The notes: generated from the letters alone by a model not told the origin. 64,000 nt of DNA from Flavobacterium algicola (GCF_022399565.1 NZ_JAJTUT010000001.1:248001-312000); one strand, 5' to 3'; counted from the first letter of the stretch, positions 30,750 through 39,426 are shown. Numbers and translations: made by a program.

Positions 30750-31024
30750 AAACTATCTTAAGTACTATCGAAAGTGATCGCATTATCGAAATGGCTTGGG
30801 AAGATCGCACCACATTTGACGCTATTTTTATGCAATTTGACCTAACTGAAAAAGAAGTTATAGAACATATGCGTCTGGAATTGAAGCCATCAAGTTTCAA
30901 ACGTTGGCGCGCACGAGTACAAGGAAGGAAAACCAAGCACGCTAAGTTGAGAACATTTATAGAAGGGCGCTTTAAGTGCAGTAGACAAAGGCAAATAACT
31001 CAAAACAAAATATCAAAAAGATGA
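30746..31024 (+). CDS. DUF2805 / TIGR03643 family protein
   Basis: The 92-residue basic protein includes MAWEDRTTFDAIFMQFDLTE and EHMRLELKPSSFKRWRARVQGR, the hallmark of the TIGR03643 (DUF2805) family. In many bacteria this family is found close to cryptochrome or photolyase genes, and is otherwise uncharacterised. The predicted helix-turn-helix-like arrangement with a basic tail suggests nucleic acid binding, an inference. Its ATG overlaps the kinase stop and its stop overlaps the next ATG by 4 bases. Confidence 0.88.
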   Translation: MKTILSTIESDRIIEMAWEDRTTFDAIFMQFDLTEKEVIEHMRLELKPSSFKRWRARVQGRKTKHAKLRTFIEGRFKCSRQRQITQNKISKR

Positions 31025-31704
31025 AAAATATATTAATAGTTGGTGGTAGTAAAGGAATTGGAAATGCTATTTTATTACAACAATTAGAGAACAATAAAAT
31101 AATAAATATAAGTAGAACAGCTCCAGAAATCACTCACGATAACTTAACACATTTTTCTGTTGATATAAGCAAAGAAGAATTACCAGAACTCGAAAGTTTG
31201 GACAGTATTGTTTATTGTCCTGGTACGATTAATTTAAAACCAATCACGGGTTTAAGTTTAGATGATTTTAGACATGATTTTGAGGTGAATGTTATTGGGG
31301 CAATTAAAACGATACAAAAGTATTTACCCTTACTTAAAAAAGGCGATAAACCAGCTATTGTATTGTTTAGTACTGTGGCGGTCAAATTAGGAATGCCTTA
31401 TCATTCTAGTGTTGCCGCATCAAAGGCAGCGATTGAGGGTTTAGTAAAATCATTAGGTGCTGAACTTGCTCCCACAATTAGGGTAAACGCTATTGCGCCA
31501 ACTATTACAGACACTACATTGGCGGCAAATATTTTACGAAATGATCGCATGAAAGAAAATATGGTAGAAAGACATCCTATGAAAGGTTATCTTAATAGTG
31601 AAGAAGTAGCATCAATGGCGGCCTTCTTACTGTCTGAGCAATCCAAATCAATGTCTGGACAAATTATACCCATGGATTACGGAATAGTTTCTTTTAAGAT
31701 ATAA
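31021..31704 (+). CDS. Short-chain dehydrogenase/reductase-like protein with non-canonical active site
   Basis: A Rossmann fold is indicated by GGSKGIG (8-14), VDIS near 47-50 and the N-V-x-G block (DFEVNVIGAIKTI). The catalytic Ser117 is present in VLFSTVAV and Lys135 in SVAASK, but the Tyr normally four residues before that Lys is replaced by Val131 (a Tyr sits at 127). It may bind NAD(P) with altered chemistry or act structurally. The 227-residue length is normal. It ends the TetR-kinase-DUF2805 operon and a terminator follows. Confidence 0.86.
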   Translation: MKNILIVGGSKGIGNAILLQQLENNKIINISRTAPEITHDNLTHFSVDISKEELPELESLDSIVYCPGTINLKPITGLSLDDFRHDFEVNVIGAIKTIQKYLPLLKKGDKPAIVLFSTVAVKLGMPYHSSVAASKAAIEGLVKSLGAELAPTIRVNAIAPTITDTTLAANILRNDRMKENMVERHPMKGYLNSEEVASMAAFLLSEQSKSMSGQIIPMDYGIVSFKI

Positions 31705-31778
31705 CTTTAAAGGAAGTTCGATAACTTTCTCAAGTCATACATTCCAGAGCAAATTAAAAACCACAATTAAGTCAATGA

Positions 31779-31812
31779 AAAATGCTTGTCCAGACTGACA
31801 AGCATTTTTTTT
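31779..31812 (+). terminator. Terminator of the TetR-kinase-DUF2805-SDR operon
   Basis: AAAATGCTTGTC pairs with GACAAGCATTTT around a 6-base loop and is followed by a T tract. Confidence 0.9.
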
Positions 31813-31837
31813 TTAAGAAAAGTTATAAATTTAAATA

Positions 31838-34054
31838 TTATTTGGCTGCTAATAACTGTTTTGTCGTTTTAACAATATTATCAGAGAGGTTTGTTAACCA
31901 TATTAACTGCTCAATCACTAATTGTACCTCTTGCATTTTATGTTTAAAATCAAGTTCACTCATGTTTGAGCCTTGATTTAATTCTTTAGCTCGAATATTT
32001 CTTAACTCTGCAAAATTTCGAGATAATTCTGCTGGTGCTATTGCCTCTGGAACTTCGGAGTTATTTTGATGTAATAAAGAAATAGCGTAATCTAATTTTT
32101 TTGTAATTTGATCTATGGCATCGTTAAATACATCAGATGCTTCAGTTGTTTTGTTAGACTGAGTATAAGTTCCTAATGAAGCTGCAGAAGAGAGTAAAGC
32201 ATTATTCAAAACCGTTAGTTTATAAAAAATTTGTAAGTTGTTCTGCTTTGATTTTGGTTCTTGAATCATTCTTTGAAAAGAAGCCATCAAATTTCCAACA
32301 CCTATAAACGCTTGGTTTCTAGCTAGACGATAGGATGTTGAAACTTCTTTTTTGCTATTATACAAAGCTGAAAATTCCTTTAAATAATTGCGGTTGGCCT
32401 CCAATGATTTTTCAAGATAATCTGGTGTATTCAAAAACTCCCAACTTGGCCACAAAAAATAATTTGCCAAAATAGCCAAGGTCGCTCCCACTATTGTATC
32501 CAAAATGCGGTACTGAATTAAATTCTCTACATCTGGAGACAAAATAGAAAATATAAAAATCACATACATAGTGATAAAAGTCGTTCCTACTCTATAGTTG
32601 GTAGGATTAAAAGAATACCCTAACAACATGCAAACAATTGTCAAACAACCCAATATTGTCGTATTTGGGGTAAGAAAAAGTATCGAAAAAGCAATTACTC
32701 CACCTATTGCAGTTCCTAGAAAACGATTATAAGTACGCTCTTTGGTCAACCCATATCCTGGTCGCATAATTACAACGATAGTAAGTAATATCCAATACAC
32801 ATTTTGGAAGGGTAATATTTTTCCAATCAAAAAACCAACCATGATTGTTATAGTGATGCGTAATGAATGTCTAAATATAGTCGATGAAAATCTAAAGTTT
32901 TCAACCAATGTATTGATAGGATAATAATGATGTTGAATTAATTTTTCTAAATCTTTATCCCTACCTTTTAGATCTTTAATATTTACTGTACTCGTAAAAG
33001 CACGTTCCAAAATTTTAATTTTTTCTACCTGTTTCTCAGCATAATGAAGCATTGTAGCAAGCATCAAAGCACCTTCGATAGAATTTATTGCACCCAATTC
33101 TGCTTTGTACGTTTCAATAGCTGTTTCAAGCTCTTGCAAATTATCTATTAAACTATGTTCTGACTGATAGCTCTTTTTGTCCAATATACTTTTGGAAAGG
33201 TCTTTTAATGTCTTGGATAATTTGTATGCCAAATTTTGATACGTAAGAAGTACCACCGGATGATCATCAAATTTTTGATGCAGTTTATTATGGTCGAATG
33301 AGGTAGAAATTGCCAACTCCATTATTTCGACCAATGACATAAAAGACAATAACATTTTTCTATTCTGATTTGAAGAACCATAATTTGTTCTATTTCGAAC
33401 CAAAATCTCTCTTATATTTTCATGAATAGAGTTAAGTTCTACTTGCAAATGCAGTTGTTTCTTGGTAATTTCTTTTCGATCAGAATTGATTTTCCACAAA
33501 TCTCCTCTCAATTTCAAATACTTAGAGGTCAACTTAATACACTCTGCTATTTGTAGCTCCACATATCGATTTGGCTTTATGTAGTAGAATAAAATGGATA
33601 TTAAGAGATAGAATAATCCACCAATCAGCAACAGTCCAGAGTGCCTGTAAATCGCCATTCCTGTGTTGATATGTGCGAAAGATAATGATACGGCTACCAA
33701 AGAAGAAAACGCAACCATGGTGGCGCGCTGGTCATAGGCGGCAAACATAGAAACGGTAAATAATATTAGAACCAACGTAGGATAAAATATCCACGGAAAT
33801 GGATAGGATAAATTAATCAATAAGGTTATTCCTGATATAATTAATATAGATACAATAAGACCGTTGATTTTGTGTTTTAATATGCTAGGAACGTCGCTTG
33901 GAAATACAAAAAAGGCACCAAGAGCAATTGTAATACCTGTTCTAATATCCCCTAGATACGAAAATAATAAAGCAGGTAAAACACCTGCAATAGTAATCTT
34001 TAACGCATTTGTAAATTCGGTACTCTCTGTAAATTTTTGGATATTTGTAATCAT
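31838..34054 (-). CDS. FUSC-family inner-membrane transporter (YccS-like)
   Basis: The 738-residue protein has two blocks of hydrophobic helices, near residues 15-150 (ALKITIAGVLPALLFSYLG) and about 385-520 (HSLRITITIMVGFLIGKILP, YWILLTIVVIMRPGYG, TIVGATLAILANYFLWPSW). Soluble helical domains follow each block. This is the duplicated architecture of the YccS/YhfK/FusC group, putative efflux proteins. The strong -7 element at 34071-34078 lies just upstream of the ATG at 34054, so longer N-terminal forms are unlikely. The substrate is unknown. Confidence 0.9.
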   Translation of the reverse strand: MITNIQKFTESTEFTNALKITIAGVLPALLFSYLGDIRTGITIALGAFFVFPSDVPSILKHKINGLIVSILIISGITLLINLSYPFPWIFYPTLVLILFTVSMFAAYDQRATMVAFSSLVAVSLSFAHINTGMAIYRHSGLLLIGGLFYLLISILFYYIKPNRYVELQIAECIKLTSKYLKLRGDLWKINSDRKEITKKQLHLQVELNSIHENIREILVRNRTNYGSSNQNRKMLLSFMSLVEIMELAISTSFDHNKLHQKFDDHPVVLLTYQNLAYKLSKTLKDLSKSILDKKSYQSEHSLIDNLQELETAIETYKAELGAINSIEGALMLATMLHYAEKQVEKIKILERAFTSTVNIKDLKGRDKDLEKLIQHHYYPINTLVENFRFSSTIFRHSLRITITIMVGFLIGKILPFQNVYWILLTIVVIMRPGYGLTKERTYNRFLGTAIGGVIAFSILFLTPNTTILGCLTIVCMLLGYSFNPTNYRVGTTFITMYVIFIFSILSPDVENLIQYRILDTIVGATLAILANYFLWPSWEFLNTPDYLEKSLEANRNYLKEFSALYNSKKEVSTSYRLARNQAFIGVGNLMASFQRMIQEPKSKQNNLQIFYKLTVLNNALLSSAASLGTYTQSNKTTEASDVFNDAIDQITKKLDYAISLLHQNNSEVPEAIAPAELSRNFAELRNIRAKELNQGSNMSELDFKHKMQEVQLVIEQLIWLTNLSDNIVKTTKQLLAAK

Positions 34055-34070
34055 AAAATATAGTTCCATA

Positions 34071-34078
34071 CAAAAGTA
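34071..34078 (-). promoter_or_regulatory. -7 element for the FUSC gene, sets its start
   Basis: Minus-strand TACTTTTG lies 16 bases before the ATG at 34054; an upstream ATG at 34102 would precede the promoter. Confidence 0.55.
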
Positions 34079-34183
34079 TGAATTGTAAAAGAGATTTCTC
34101 AAACAAATCTTTACAGAAATTAGATAATAACGTTAAAAATAATCATTTGTATCGATGAGTTTAGTCCTTGTCCATTTTTTTAC

Positions 34184-34191
34184 TATTTTTG
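34184..34191 (+). promoter_or_regulatory. -7 element upstream of def
   Basis: TATTTTTG fits TAnnTTTG, about 65 bases before the def ATG. Confidence 0.45.
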
Positions 34192-34255
34192 CCTTTCGTG
34201 CCAAAATTTAGAAATAGAAATTCTAAATAGATTGATGAATACTAAACAAAAAACA

Positions 34256-34843
34256 ATGATTTTACCAATTATAGGATACGGAGATCCAGTATTACGCAAA
34301 GTTGGAGTTGATATAACTCCTGAGCATCCTAATCTGAAAGAAACTATAGCAAACATGTATGAAACGATGTATAATGCATCTGGAGTAGGACTTGCTGCAC
34401 CACAAGTAGCCTTGCCATTGCGTATGTTCGTTATAGATACAACACCATTTAGCGATGATGAAGATTTGGAAGAAACCGAGCAAAAGAAAATGAGCGGTTT
34501 TAAAAAAACTTTTATTAACGCAAAAATGATTGCTGAAGAAGGTGAAGAATGGGTATTTAATGAAGGTTGTTTAAGTATCCCAGATGTACGTGAGGATGTT
34601 TACAGAAAGGAAAGAATTACAATTGAATACTGCGAAGAGGATTTTGTCATGAAAACGGAAGTTTTTGATGGTTTGATTGCAAGAGTAATTCAACACGAGT
34701 ACGATCATATTGAAGGAGTTTTATTTACAGATAAAATATCATCTCTTAAGAAACGTATGATTCAGAAAAAATTAAAAAATATAATGGAGGGAAAAACTTT
34801 TCAAGATTATCGAATGAGATTTTTTGGTAAAAAAGGAAGGTAG
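34256..34843 (+). CDS. def: Peptide deformylase
   Basis: This metalloenzyme removes the formyl group from nascent proteins. Motif 1 GVGLAAPQ (43-50), motif 2 EGCLS (103-107, metal-binding Cys) and motif 3 HEYDH (147-151) are all intact. The 195-residue form starting MILPIIGYGDP matches the usual flavobacterial N terminus; an ATG eight codons upstream (34232) exists but is not family-like. It is followed by the DUF5606 gene on the same strand, a common neighbour, and then by mazG beyond a terminator. Confidence 0.96.
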   Translation: MILPIIGYGDPVLRKVGVDITPEHPNLKETIANMYETMYNASGVGLAAPQVALPLRMFVIDTTPFSDDEDLEETEQKKMSGFKKTFINAKMIAEEGEEWVFNEGCLSIPDVREDVYRKERITIEYCEEDFVMKTEVFDGLIARVIQHEYDHIEGVLFTDKISSLKKRMIQKKLKNIMEGKTFQDYRMRFFGKKGR

Positions 34844-34896
34844 ATTTCAGTTCTGACAATACAAAAAGAATAAAATAAAAAGTAAAAAATATCAAA

Positions 34897-35331
34897 ATGA
34901 ATTTAGAAAAAATTTTATCTATTTCTGGTAAGCCAGGTTTATATGTTTTAAGAGTACAAACACGCACAGGTTTTGTAGCTGAATCATTATCTGATGGTAA
35001 AAAAATCACAGTCAATCTAAAAAGTAATGTAAGTTTATTATCTGAAATTTCAATTTACACTTACGATGGAGAAAAGCCTTTGACTGAAATTATGAACAGC
35101 ATTGCTGCAAAACACAATTATGAAAAAGCAATCTCTCACAAAGAAGATAACGAAACCTTATTAGCTTACTTAAGAGAAGTTCTTCCTGATTATGATGAAG
35201 ATAGAGTATACGCTTCTGATGTGAAGAAAATTTTAAACTGGTACAATACTTTACAAGCAAAAGGATTGGCAGTTGAAACTCCTGCTGAAGAAAAAGTAGA
35301 AGATGTTGCCGAAACAGAAGTAAAAGAGTAA
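34897..35331 (+). CDS. DUF5606 domain protein
   Basis: The 144-residue cytoplasmic protein starts MNLEKILSISGKPGLYVLRVQTRTGFVAESL, the signature of DUF5606 in Bacteroidota. A small beta-rich N-terminal domain (to about residue 70) is followed by helices (VLPDYDEDRVYASDVKKILNWYNTL) and an acidic tail. Its function is unknown. It directly follows def with a 53-base gap and shares the same terminator, so it is probably cotranscribed. Confidence 0.9.
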   Translation: MNLEKILSISGKPGLYVLRVQTRTGFVAESLSDGKKITVNLKSNVSLLSEISIYTYDGEKPLTEIMNSIAAKHNYEKAISHKEDNETLLAYLREVLPDYDEDRVYASDVKKILNWYNTLQAKGLAVETPAEEKVEDVAETEVKE

Positions 35332-35350
35332 TTACTTCAATTACATAAAT

Positions 35351-35387
35351 AAATCCTGCAATCTCACTATGAGATTGCAGGATTTCT
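35351..35387 (+). terminator. Terminator of def-DUF5606
   Basis: A 16-bp stem (35351-35366 with 35370-35385) closes the def operon. Confidence 0.85.
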
Positions 35388-35437
35388 TATTTTTACAAAC
35401 GAATTTCCTAATAACTACTTATTAAAATACAATTCTG

Positions 35438-36211
35438 ATGAATTCAAGAGAAAACCAGTTAAAAGCTTTTAACAGATTACTAACGATAATGGATGAGTTA
35501 CGTGAGCAATGTCCTTGGGACAGAAAGCAAACTATGCAAACGTTACGACATTTGACTATTGAGGAAACTTATGAATTGGGTGATGCTATTTTGGATAACG
35601 ATTTAAACGAGGTTAAAAAAGAGCTCGGTGATGTACTATTACACATTGTTTTTTATGCTAAAATTGGAAGTGAAACAAATAATTTTGACATTGCTGATGT
35701 GTGTAACGAAATATGTGATAAATTAATTCATCGTCATCCTCATATTTATAGCGATACAGTTGTGAAAAATGAAGAAGAAGTAAAACAGAATTGGGAAAAA
35801 TTAAAATTAAAAGAAGGTCGAAAGTCTGTCTTAGAAGGTGTTCCTAAAAGTCTACCTGCCTTGGTAAAAGCTGGAAGAATTCAAGACAAAGTAAAAGCGG
35901 TTGGTTTTGACTGGGACGAAGCGCATCAAGTTTGGGATAAAGTAAAAGAAGAACTAGAAGAATTACAAGTAGAAGTAAAAGCAGGAGACCAAGACAAAAT
36001 ACAGGACGAATTTGGTGATGTGCTGTTCTCAATGATCAACTATGCGCGCTTTCTAAATATCAATCCTGAAGATGCATTAGAGCGTACAAATAAGAAATTC
36101 ATTAAGCGTTTTCAATACTTAGAAAGTAAAGCTGGTGAACTAGGAAAACCATTAATGGATATGACATTGGCCGAAATGGATGTTTTTTGGAACGAGGCCA
36201 AAAAATTATAA
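35438..36211 (+). CDS. mazG: Nucleoside triphosphate pyrophosphohydrolase
   Basis: MazG hydrolyses NTPs and dNTPs to monophosphates and helps clear damaged nucleotides and regulate (p)ppGpp. The duplicated MazG fold is visible: N-terminal LREQCPWDRKQTMQTLRHLTIEETYELGDAI with helix ELGDVLLHIVFYAKI, and C-terminal VKEELEELQVEV with EFGDVLFSMINYARF. The paired Glu/Asp metal ligands are intact in each half. The length is 257 residues. The hydrolase gene begins 30 bases later on the same strand. Confidence 0.95.
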   Translation: MNSRENQLKAFNRLLTIMDELREQCPWDRKQTMQTLRHLTIEETYELGDAILDNDLNEVKKELGDVLLHIVFYAKIGSETNNFDIADVCNEICDKLIHRHPHIYSDTVVKNEEEVKQNWEKLKLKEGRKSVLEGVPKSLPALVKAGRIQDKVKAVGFDWDEAHQVWDKVKEELEELQVEVKAGDQDKIQDEFGDVLFSMINYARFLNINPEDALERTNKKFIKRFQYLESKAGELGKPLMDMTLAEMDVFWNEAKKL

Positions 36212-36241
36212 TATTAAAATAGAATACTAAATGATAAAAAC

Positions 36242-37027
36242 TTGCTAAGTTACACGCTATTCGAAAATAAGCAGTCCGTCCAGTGGGTAACATTCATTCA
36301 TGGAGCTGGCGGAAGTTCGGCCATATGGTATAAACAAATTCGAGATTTTCAAAAGGAATTTAATGTTTTATTAATTGACTTACGCGGACATGGAAATTCA
36401 AAAACGAATGCCAAAACAATTGCTAAATTTACCTATACCTTTCCAGAGCTAGCAAATGACATATTACCCGTCCTAGATAGCCTTAAAATCAAAAAATCTC
36501 ATTTTGTAGGGATTTCATTGGGTACTATATTAATAAGACAACTGGCAGAAATGTATCCAGAGAGAATACAAAGTATGGTTTTAGGAGGAGCGATTTTAAA
36601 AATGAATTTTCGATCTCAGATTTTGATGAAGATAGGCAATCTCTTTAAGTATGTCCTACCCTATTTACTACTCTATCGCTTATTTGCTTTTATCATAATG
36701 CCAAGAAAAAATCATAAAAAATCAAGATTACTTTTTATAAATGAGGCAAAAAAATTGTACCAAAAAGAATTTATAAAATGGTTTAAACTTACGGCAGAAA
36801 TTAATCCTCTTCTGAAGTATTTTAGACAAATCGAACTTAATATACCTACTCTATATGTGATGGGTGAGGAAGATTATATGTTTTTACCTTATGTCAAAAA
36901 TGTGGTTGCAGATCATTACAAGACAGCCAAACTACATATAATTCCACAGTCGGGACATGTGGTAAATGTAGAGCATCCCATAATTTTCAATAAGGTTGTT
37001 ATAACTTACCTGAAAAGTGTAGAATAA
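36242..37027 (+). CDS. Alpha/beta hydrolase
   Basis: The canonical fold is marked by the oxyanion motif FIHGAGGSSAIWY (about 18-30), RGHGNS, the nucleophile elbow GISLGT (Ser near position 95), the acid DYMF region near 220 and the C-terminal histidine in SGHVVN. The substrate is unknown. There is no ATG: the frame begins with TTG at 36242. An ATG at 36231 (reading MIKTC then stop) is out of frame by one base at an A5 run, and one extra A would give MIKNLLSYTLFENK, so the start may be frameshifted. It follows mazG by 30 bases. Confidence 0.85.
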   Translation: MLSYTLFENKQSVQWVTFIHGAGGSSAIWYKQIRDFQKEFNVLLIDLRGHGNSKTNAKTIAKFTYTFPELANDILPVLDSLKIKKSHFVGISLGTILIRQLAEMYPERIQSMVLGGAILKMNFRSQILMKIGNLFKYVLPYLLLYRLFAFIIMPRKNHKKSRLLFINEAKKLYQKEFIKWFKLTAEINPLLKYFRQIELNIPTLYVMGEEDYMFLPYVKNVVADHYKTAKLHIIPQSGHVVNVEHPIIFNKVVITYLKSVE

Positions 37028-37187
37028 AAAAATGCCGCTATTCAAAAAATAGCGGCAATCTTTTAACTAACCAAAACCAAATAATAAATAACCAATTTAT
37101 TACTCTACAAAGGTGCATCATATACAATGGTTTTGCTGTTAATAATAAGTTAGTTTTCTGTTGTTGAATAGTTAATTGTTTTAACTT
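37025..37187. repeat. Duplicated intergenic module, copy A
   Basis: This copy matches about 160 bp at 37300-37462. It carries a terminator-like hairpin (TGCCGCTATT at 37033-37042 with AATAGCGGCA at 37048-37057), then a 42-base block (37061-37102) identical in copy B, then weaker similarity. On the minus strand CACCTTTG sits upstream of the block and hairpin, and a short frame MMHLCRVINWLFII continuing WFWLVKRLPLFFE ends inside the hairpin. Confidence 0.75.
37027..37063. terminator. Terminator hairpin, hydrolase side
   Basis: A 10-bp stem with T-rich flanks on both strands lies 5 bases after the hydrolase stop. It can end the mazG-hydrolase transcript and any minus-strand transcript from copy A. 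Confidence 0.8.
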
Positions 37188-37299
37188 AAATTTTAATTCA
37201 AGTACTAATCGATGACATTCACAACTTACATAAAATATTGTATTCAATAAATATATATAGATTAATAAGAGAAGAGATAATGAAAATTATTATGTTAAA

Positions 37300-37462
37300 A
37301 TTAAAAAATGCCGCTACTCAAAAGAATAGCGGCATTTTTTTAACTAACCAAAACCAAATAATAAATAACCAATTTATTATGATACAAAGATGCAACATCT
37401 TCATTGTTATCTTTGTTAACAATAAGTTATTAGTTTACTTGCAATAGGTTAATATTTTCAAC
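37300..37462. repeat. Duplicated intergenic module, copy B
   Basis: The second copy has the hairpin at about 37303-37340 followed on both sides by A/T tracts, the identical 42-base block at 37338-37379, and similarity to copy A out to about 37462. On the minus strand CATCTTTG sits upstream of the block, and a parallel short frame (37318-37398) reads MLHLCIIINWLFII continuing WFWLVKKMPLFF. It is about 275 bases from copy A. Confidence 0.75.
37303..37341. terminator. Terminator hairpin in copy B
   Basis: AAAAAATGCCGCTA pairs with TAGCGGCATTTTTT; it is followed by T tracts in both directions. There is no obvious plus-strand gene for it to end. Confidence 0.75.
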
Positions 37463-37556
37463 AGATTTAGGTAAACAACTATTTATCAATGTTAAAGCCA
37501 CAAAAAGTTGATGAATAATTAAGTTACAAAATAATGGCTGTTGCTCTAAAAGAATA

Positions 37557-37595
37557 GATCCTCCAACAAATATATAATATACTCGCTGGAGGATT
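37557..37595 (-). terminator. Weak hairpin downstream of purU
   Basis: ATCCTCCA (37558-37565) pairs with TGGAGGAT (37587-37594) across a 21-base loop, 60 bases beyond the purU stop. The T tract is poor, so terminator function is uncertain. Confidence 0.35.
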
Positions 37596-37655
37596 TACTT
37601 CTATCTAGAAATTATTCTTCAATTATTTTCGAATAAATGCTATATGATTTAGTTT

Positions 37656-38510
37656 TTAATAGAAAACAACAGTTTTATTTCCGTAAACCATCATTTTTCT
37701 TTCGGTGTGTAATTTAATAGCTCTCGCTAAAACAATACGTTCTAAGTCTTTTCCTTTCATGATAAAATCCTCCACCGATTCAACATGCGAAACGCGACTG
37801 ATATCTTGGCCAATAATCGGACCCTCGTCTAATTCCTCAGTAACATAATGACTTGTTGCTCCTATTATCTTAACTCCTCGCTTGAAAGCTGAATGATAAG
37901 GCTTAGCTCCAGGAAAAGCAGGTAGAAATGAATGATGAATATTGATTATTTTATTTTCATATAATGCAATCAACTTTGGCGTAATGATTTGCATGTAGCG
38001 TGCCAAAACAATAAAATTAATACCGTGCTCTTTCAGTAATTCGATCTGTCTTTTTTCCCCTTCCTCTTTGTTATCCTTTGAGAAAGGAACATGAAAGAAT
38101 GGAATATTAAATTGTTCTGCTATTGGTCTTAAATCCTCATGATTACTTATAATCAAAGGGATTTCAATATTTAACTCGCCAGAACTATAGCGTCCCAAAA
38201 TATCAAACAAACAGTGCGTATATTTAGATACAAATATGGCCATTCTTGGTTTCATACCTTGGTTATGAAACTCCCATGACATACCAAAATCCTTAGCAAT
38301 ACTAGCGCTAAAATCTTCTTTAACAGATGCTACAGTATGTTTAGGATTTGTTAGTTCACATTCTAACCTCATAAAGAATACCTTTTGCTCCATAACCACG
38401 TGCTGGTCTAGGTATAAAATATTTCCTTCTACTTTAAGAATAAAATTGGTCACAGCTGCAACAATCCCTTTTTGATCATTACAGTGAATAAGTAAGGTGA
38501 AATTTTCCAT
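37656..38510 (-). CDS. purU: Formyltetrahydrofolate deformylase
   Basis: PurU hydrolyses 10-formyl-THF to formate and THF, balancing one-carbon pools and supplying formate. An N-terminal ACT domain (residues 1-80) is followed by the formyltransferase-type catalytic domain with NIHHSFLPAFPGAKPYHSAFKRGVKIIGAT (catalytic Asn-His near 190-192) and EELDEGPIIGQD (Asp228). The 284-residue length is normal. The DUF4197 gene is 21 bases upstream on the same strand, suggesting cotranscription without an obvious functional link. Confidence 0.95.
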   Translation of the reverse strand: MENFTLLIHCNDQKGIVAAVTNFILKVEGNILYLDQHVVMEQKVFFMRLECELTNPKHTVASVKEDFSASIAKDFGMSWEFHNQGMKPRMAIFVSKYTHCLFDILGRYSSGELNIEIPLIISNHEDLRPIAEQFNIPFFHVPFSKDNKEEGEKRQIELLKEHGINFIVLARYMQIITPKLIALYENKIINIHHSFLPAFPGAKPYHSAFKRGVKIIGATSHYVTEELDEGPIIGQDISRVSHVESVEDFIMKGKDLERIVLARAIKLHTERKMMVYGNKTVVFY

Positions 38511-38531
38511 TAACTATCAGAAATTGTTTTT

Positions 38532-39236
38532 TTATTTATTATCTTGAATAGCAAATACACTTTTTAACAATGTAGATGTTCTTGCGTTTATATTGGTTCT
38601 GATATCTTTTTCCTCAACAGCAATCATTTTAAAAACACCACTCATCGCTTGACTTGTAACGTAATCATTCAAATCTGGATTAACCTTACTCACTAGCGGT
38701 AAACTATTATACTTTGTAATTATGTTAGACCACACCTTGTCTGCTCCTACTTTACTGAATGAATTTTTAACAACAGGATTAAATTTTGCATATAAATCTG
38801 TTGAAGTTGTGGATTGTAAGTAGGCTGTTGCCGAATTATCATTTCCTAAAAGAATACCACGTGCATCATTAAAAGACATATTGGTAACCGCATTGACAAA
38901 TATAGGAGTCGCTTCTTTTACAGCGTCTTCTGCAGCACGGTTGATTGCTTTTAATCCTTCATCAGCAAGAGAACTTAATCCAATTTTACGTAAGCTCGAA
39001 TCTACTTTCTGTAATTCTGCTGGTAAAAGAATCTTAACAGCTTCGTTTCTGTAAAATCCATCAGTGGCTGTAAGTTTTGTTACTTGCTCAGTAATTCCTT
39101 TATTCAATGCTTCTTTTAAACCGCCAGCAATATCAACAGTACCTGTAGTTGTCTGTGGTAACTGACTTGCAATTTGTTGCAACTGTGCGCAGCTAGAAAA
39201 AGAGATAAATATTATAAATAAAAGAACATTTTTCAT
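38532..39236 (-). CDS. DUF4197 lipoprotein
   Basis: A lipoprotein signal MKNVLLFIIFISFSSCAQ places Cys16 at the lipid site. The mature protein matches DUF4197 with GLKEALNKGITEQVTKL, FNDARGILLGNDNSATAYLQ and PVVKNSFSKVGADKVW. It is almost entirely helical and located in the periplasm, anchored to a membrane. The family has no established role. I chose the ATG at 39236; an ATG six codons upstream gives no better signal. Confidence 0.9.
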   Translation of the reverse strand: MKNVLLFIIFISFSSCAQLQQIASQLPQTTTGTVDIAGGLKEALNKGITEQVTKLTATDGFYRNEAVKILLPAELQKVDSSLRKIGLSSLADEGLKAINRAAEDAVKEATPIFVNAVTNMSFNDARGILLGNDNSATAYLQSTTSTDLYAKFNPVVKNSFSKVGADKVWSNIITKYNSLPLVSKVNPDLNDYVTSQAMSGVFKMIAVEEKDIRTNINARTSTLLKSVFAIQDNK

Positions 39237-39278
39237 TGAGATGAATTTTACCATGATTTGTTAGTTTTAGAATCTTGC

Positions 39279-39286
39279 CAAAAATA
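39279..39286 (-). promoter_or_regulatory. -7 element upstream of DUF4197-purU
   Basis: Minus-strand TATTTTTG fits TAnnTTTG, 42 bases before the DUF4197 ATG. Confidence 0.5.
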
Positions 39287-39426
39287 CTATTTTATTCGAA
39301 AACATCCCCTCTTAAACATTATTGTTTCCTCTTATAAGCTAGAATCTATCTGAATTTTAGCAGCGAATAAAAACTTTGGCACAATAAATGAATAATACTA
39401 ATCAAATAACTATAAAAAATAAAGTC

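Noticed and set aside
37038..37247. 69-codon minus-strand frame over module copy A
   Set aside because: Only the last 27 codons have a parallel in copy B; the upstream part is not conserved, so the long form is not a gene.
37238..37447. 69-codon plus-strand frame over module copy B
   Set aside because: It has no parallel frame in copy A and no recognisable protein.
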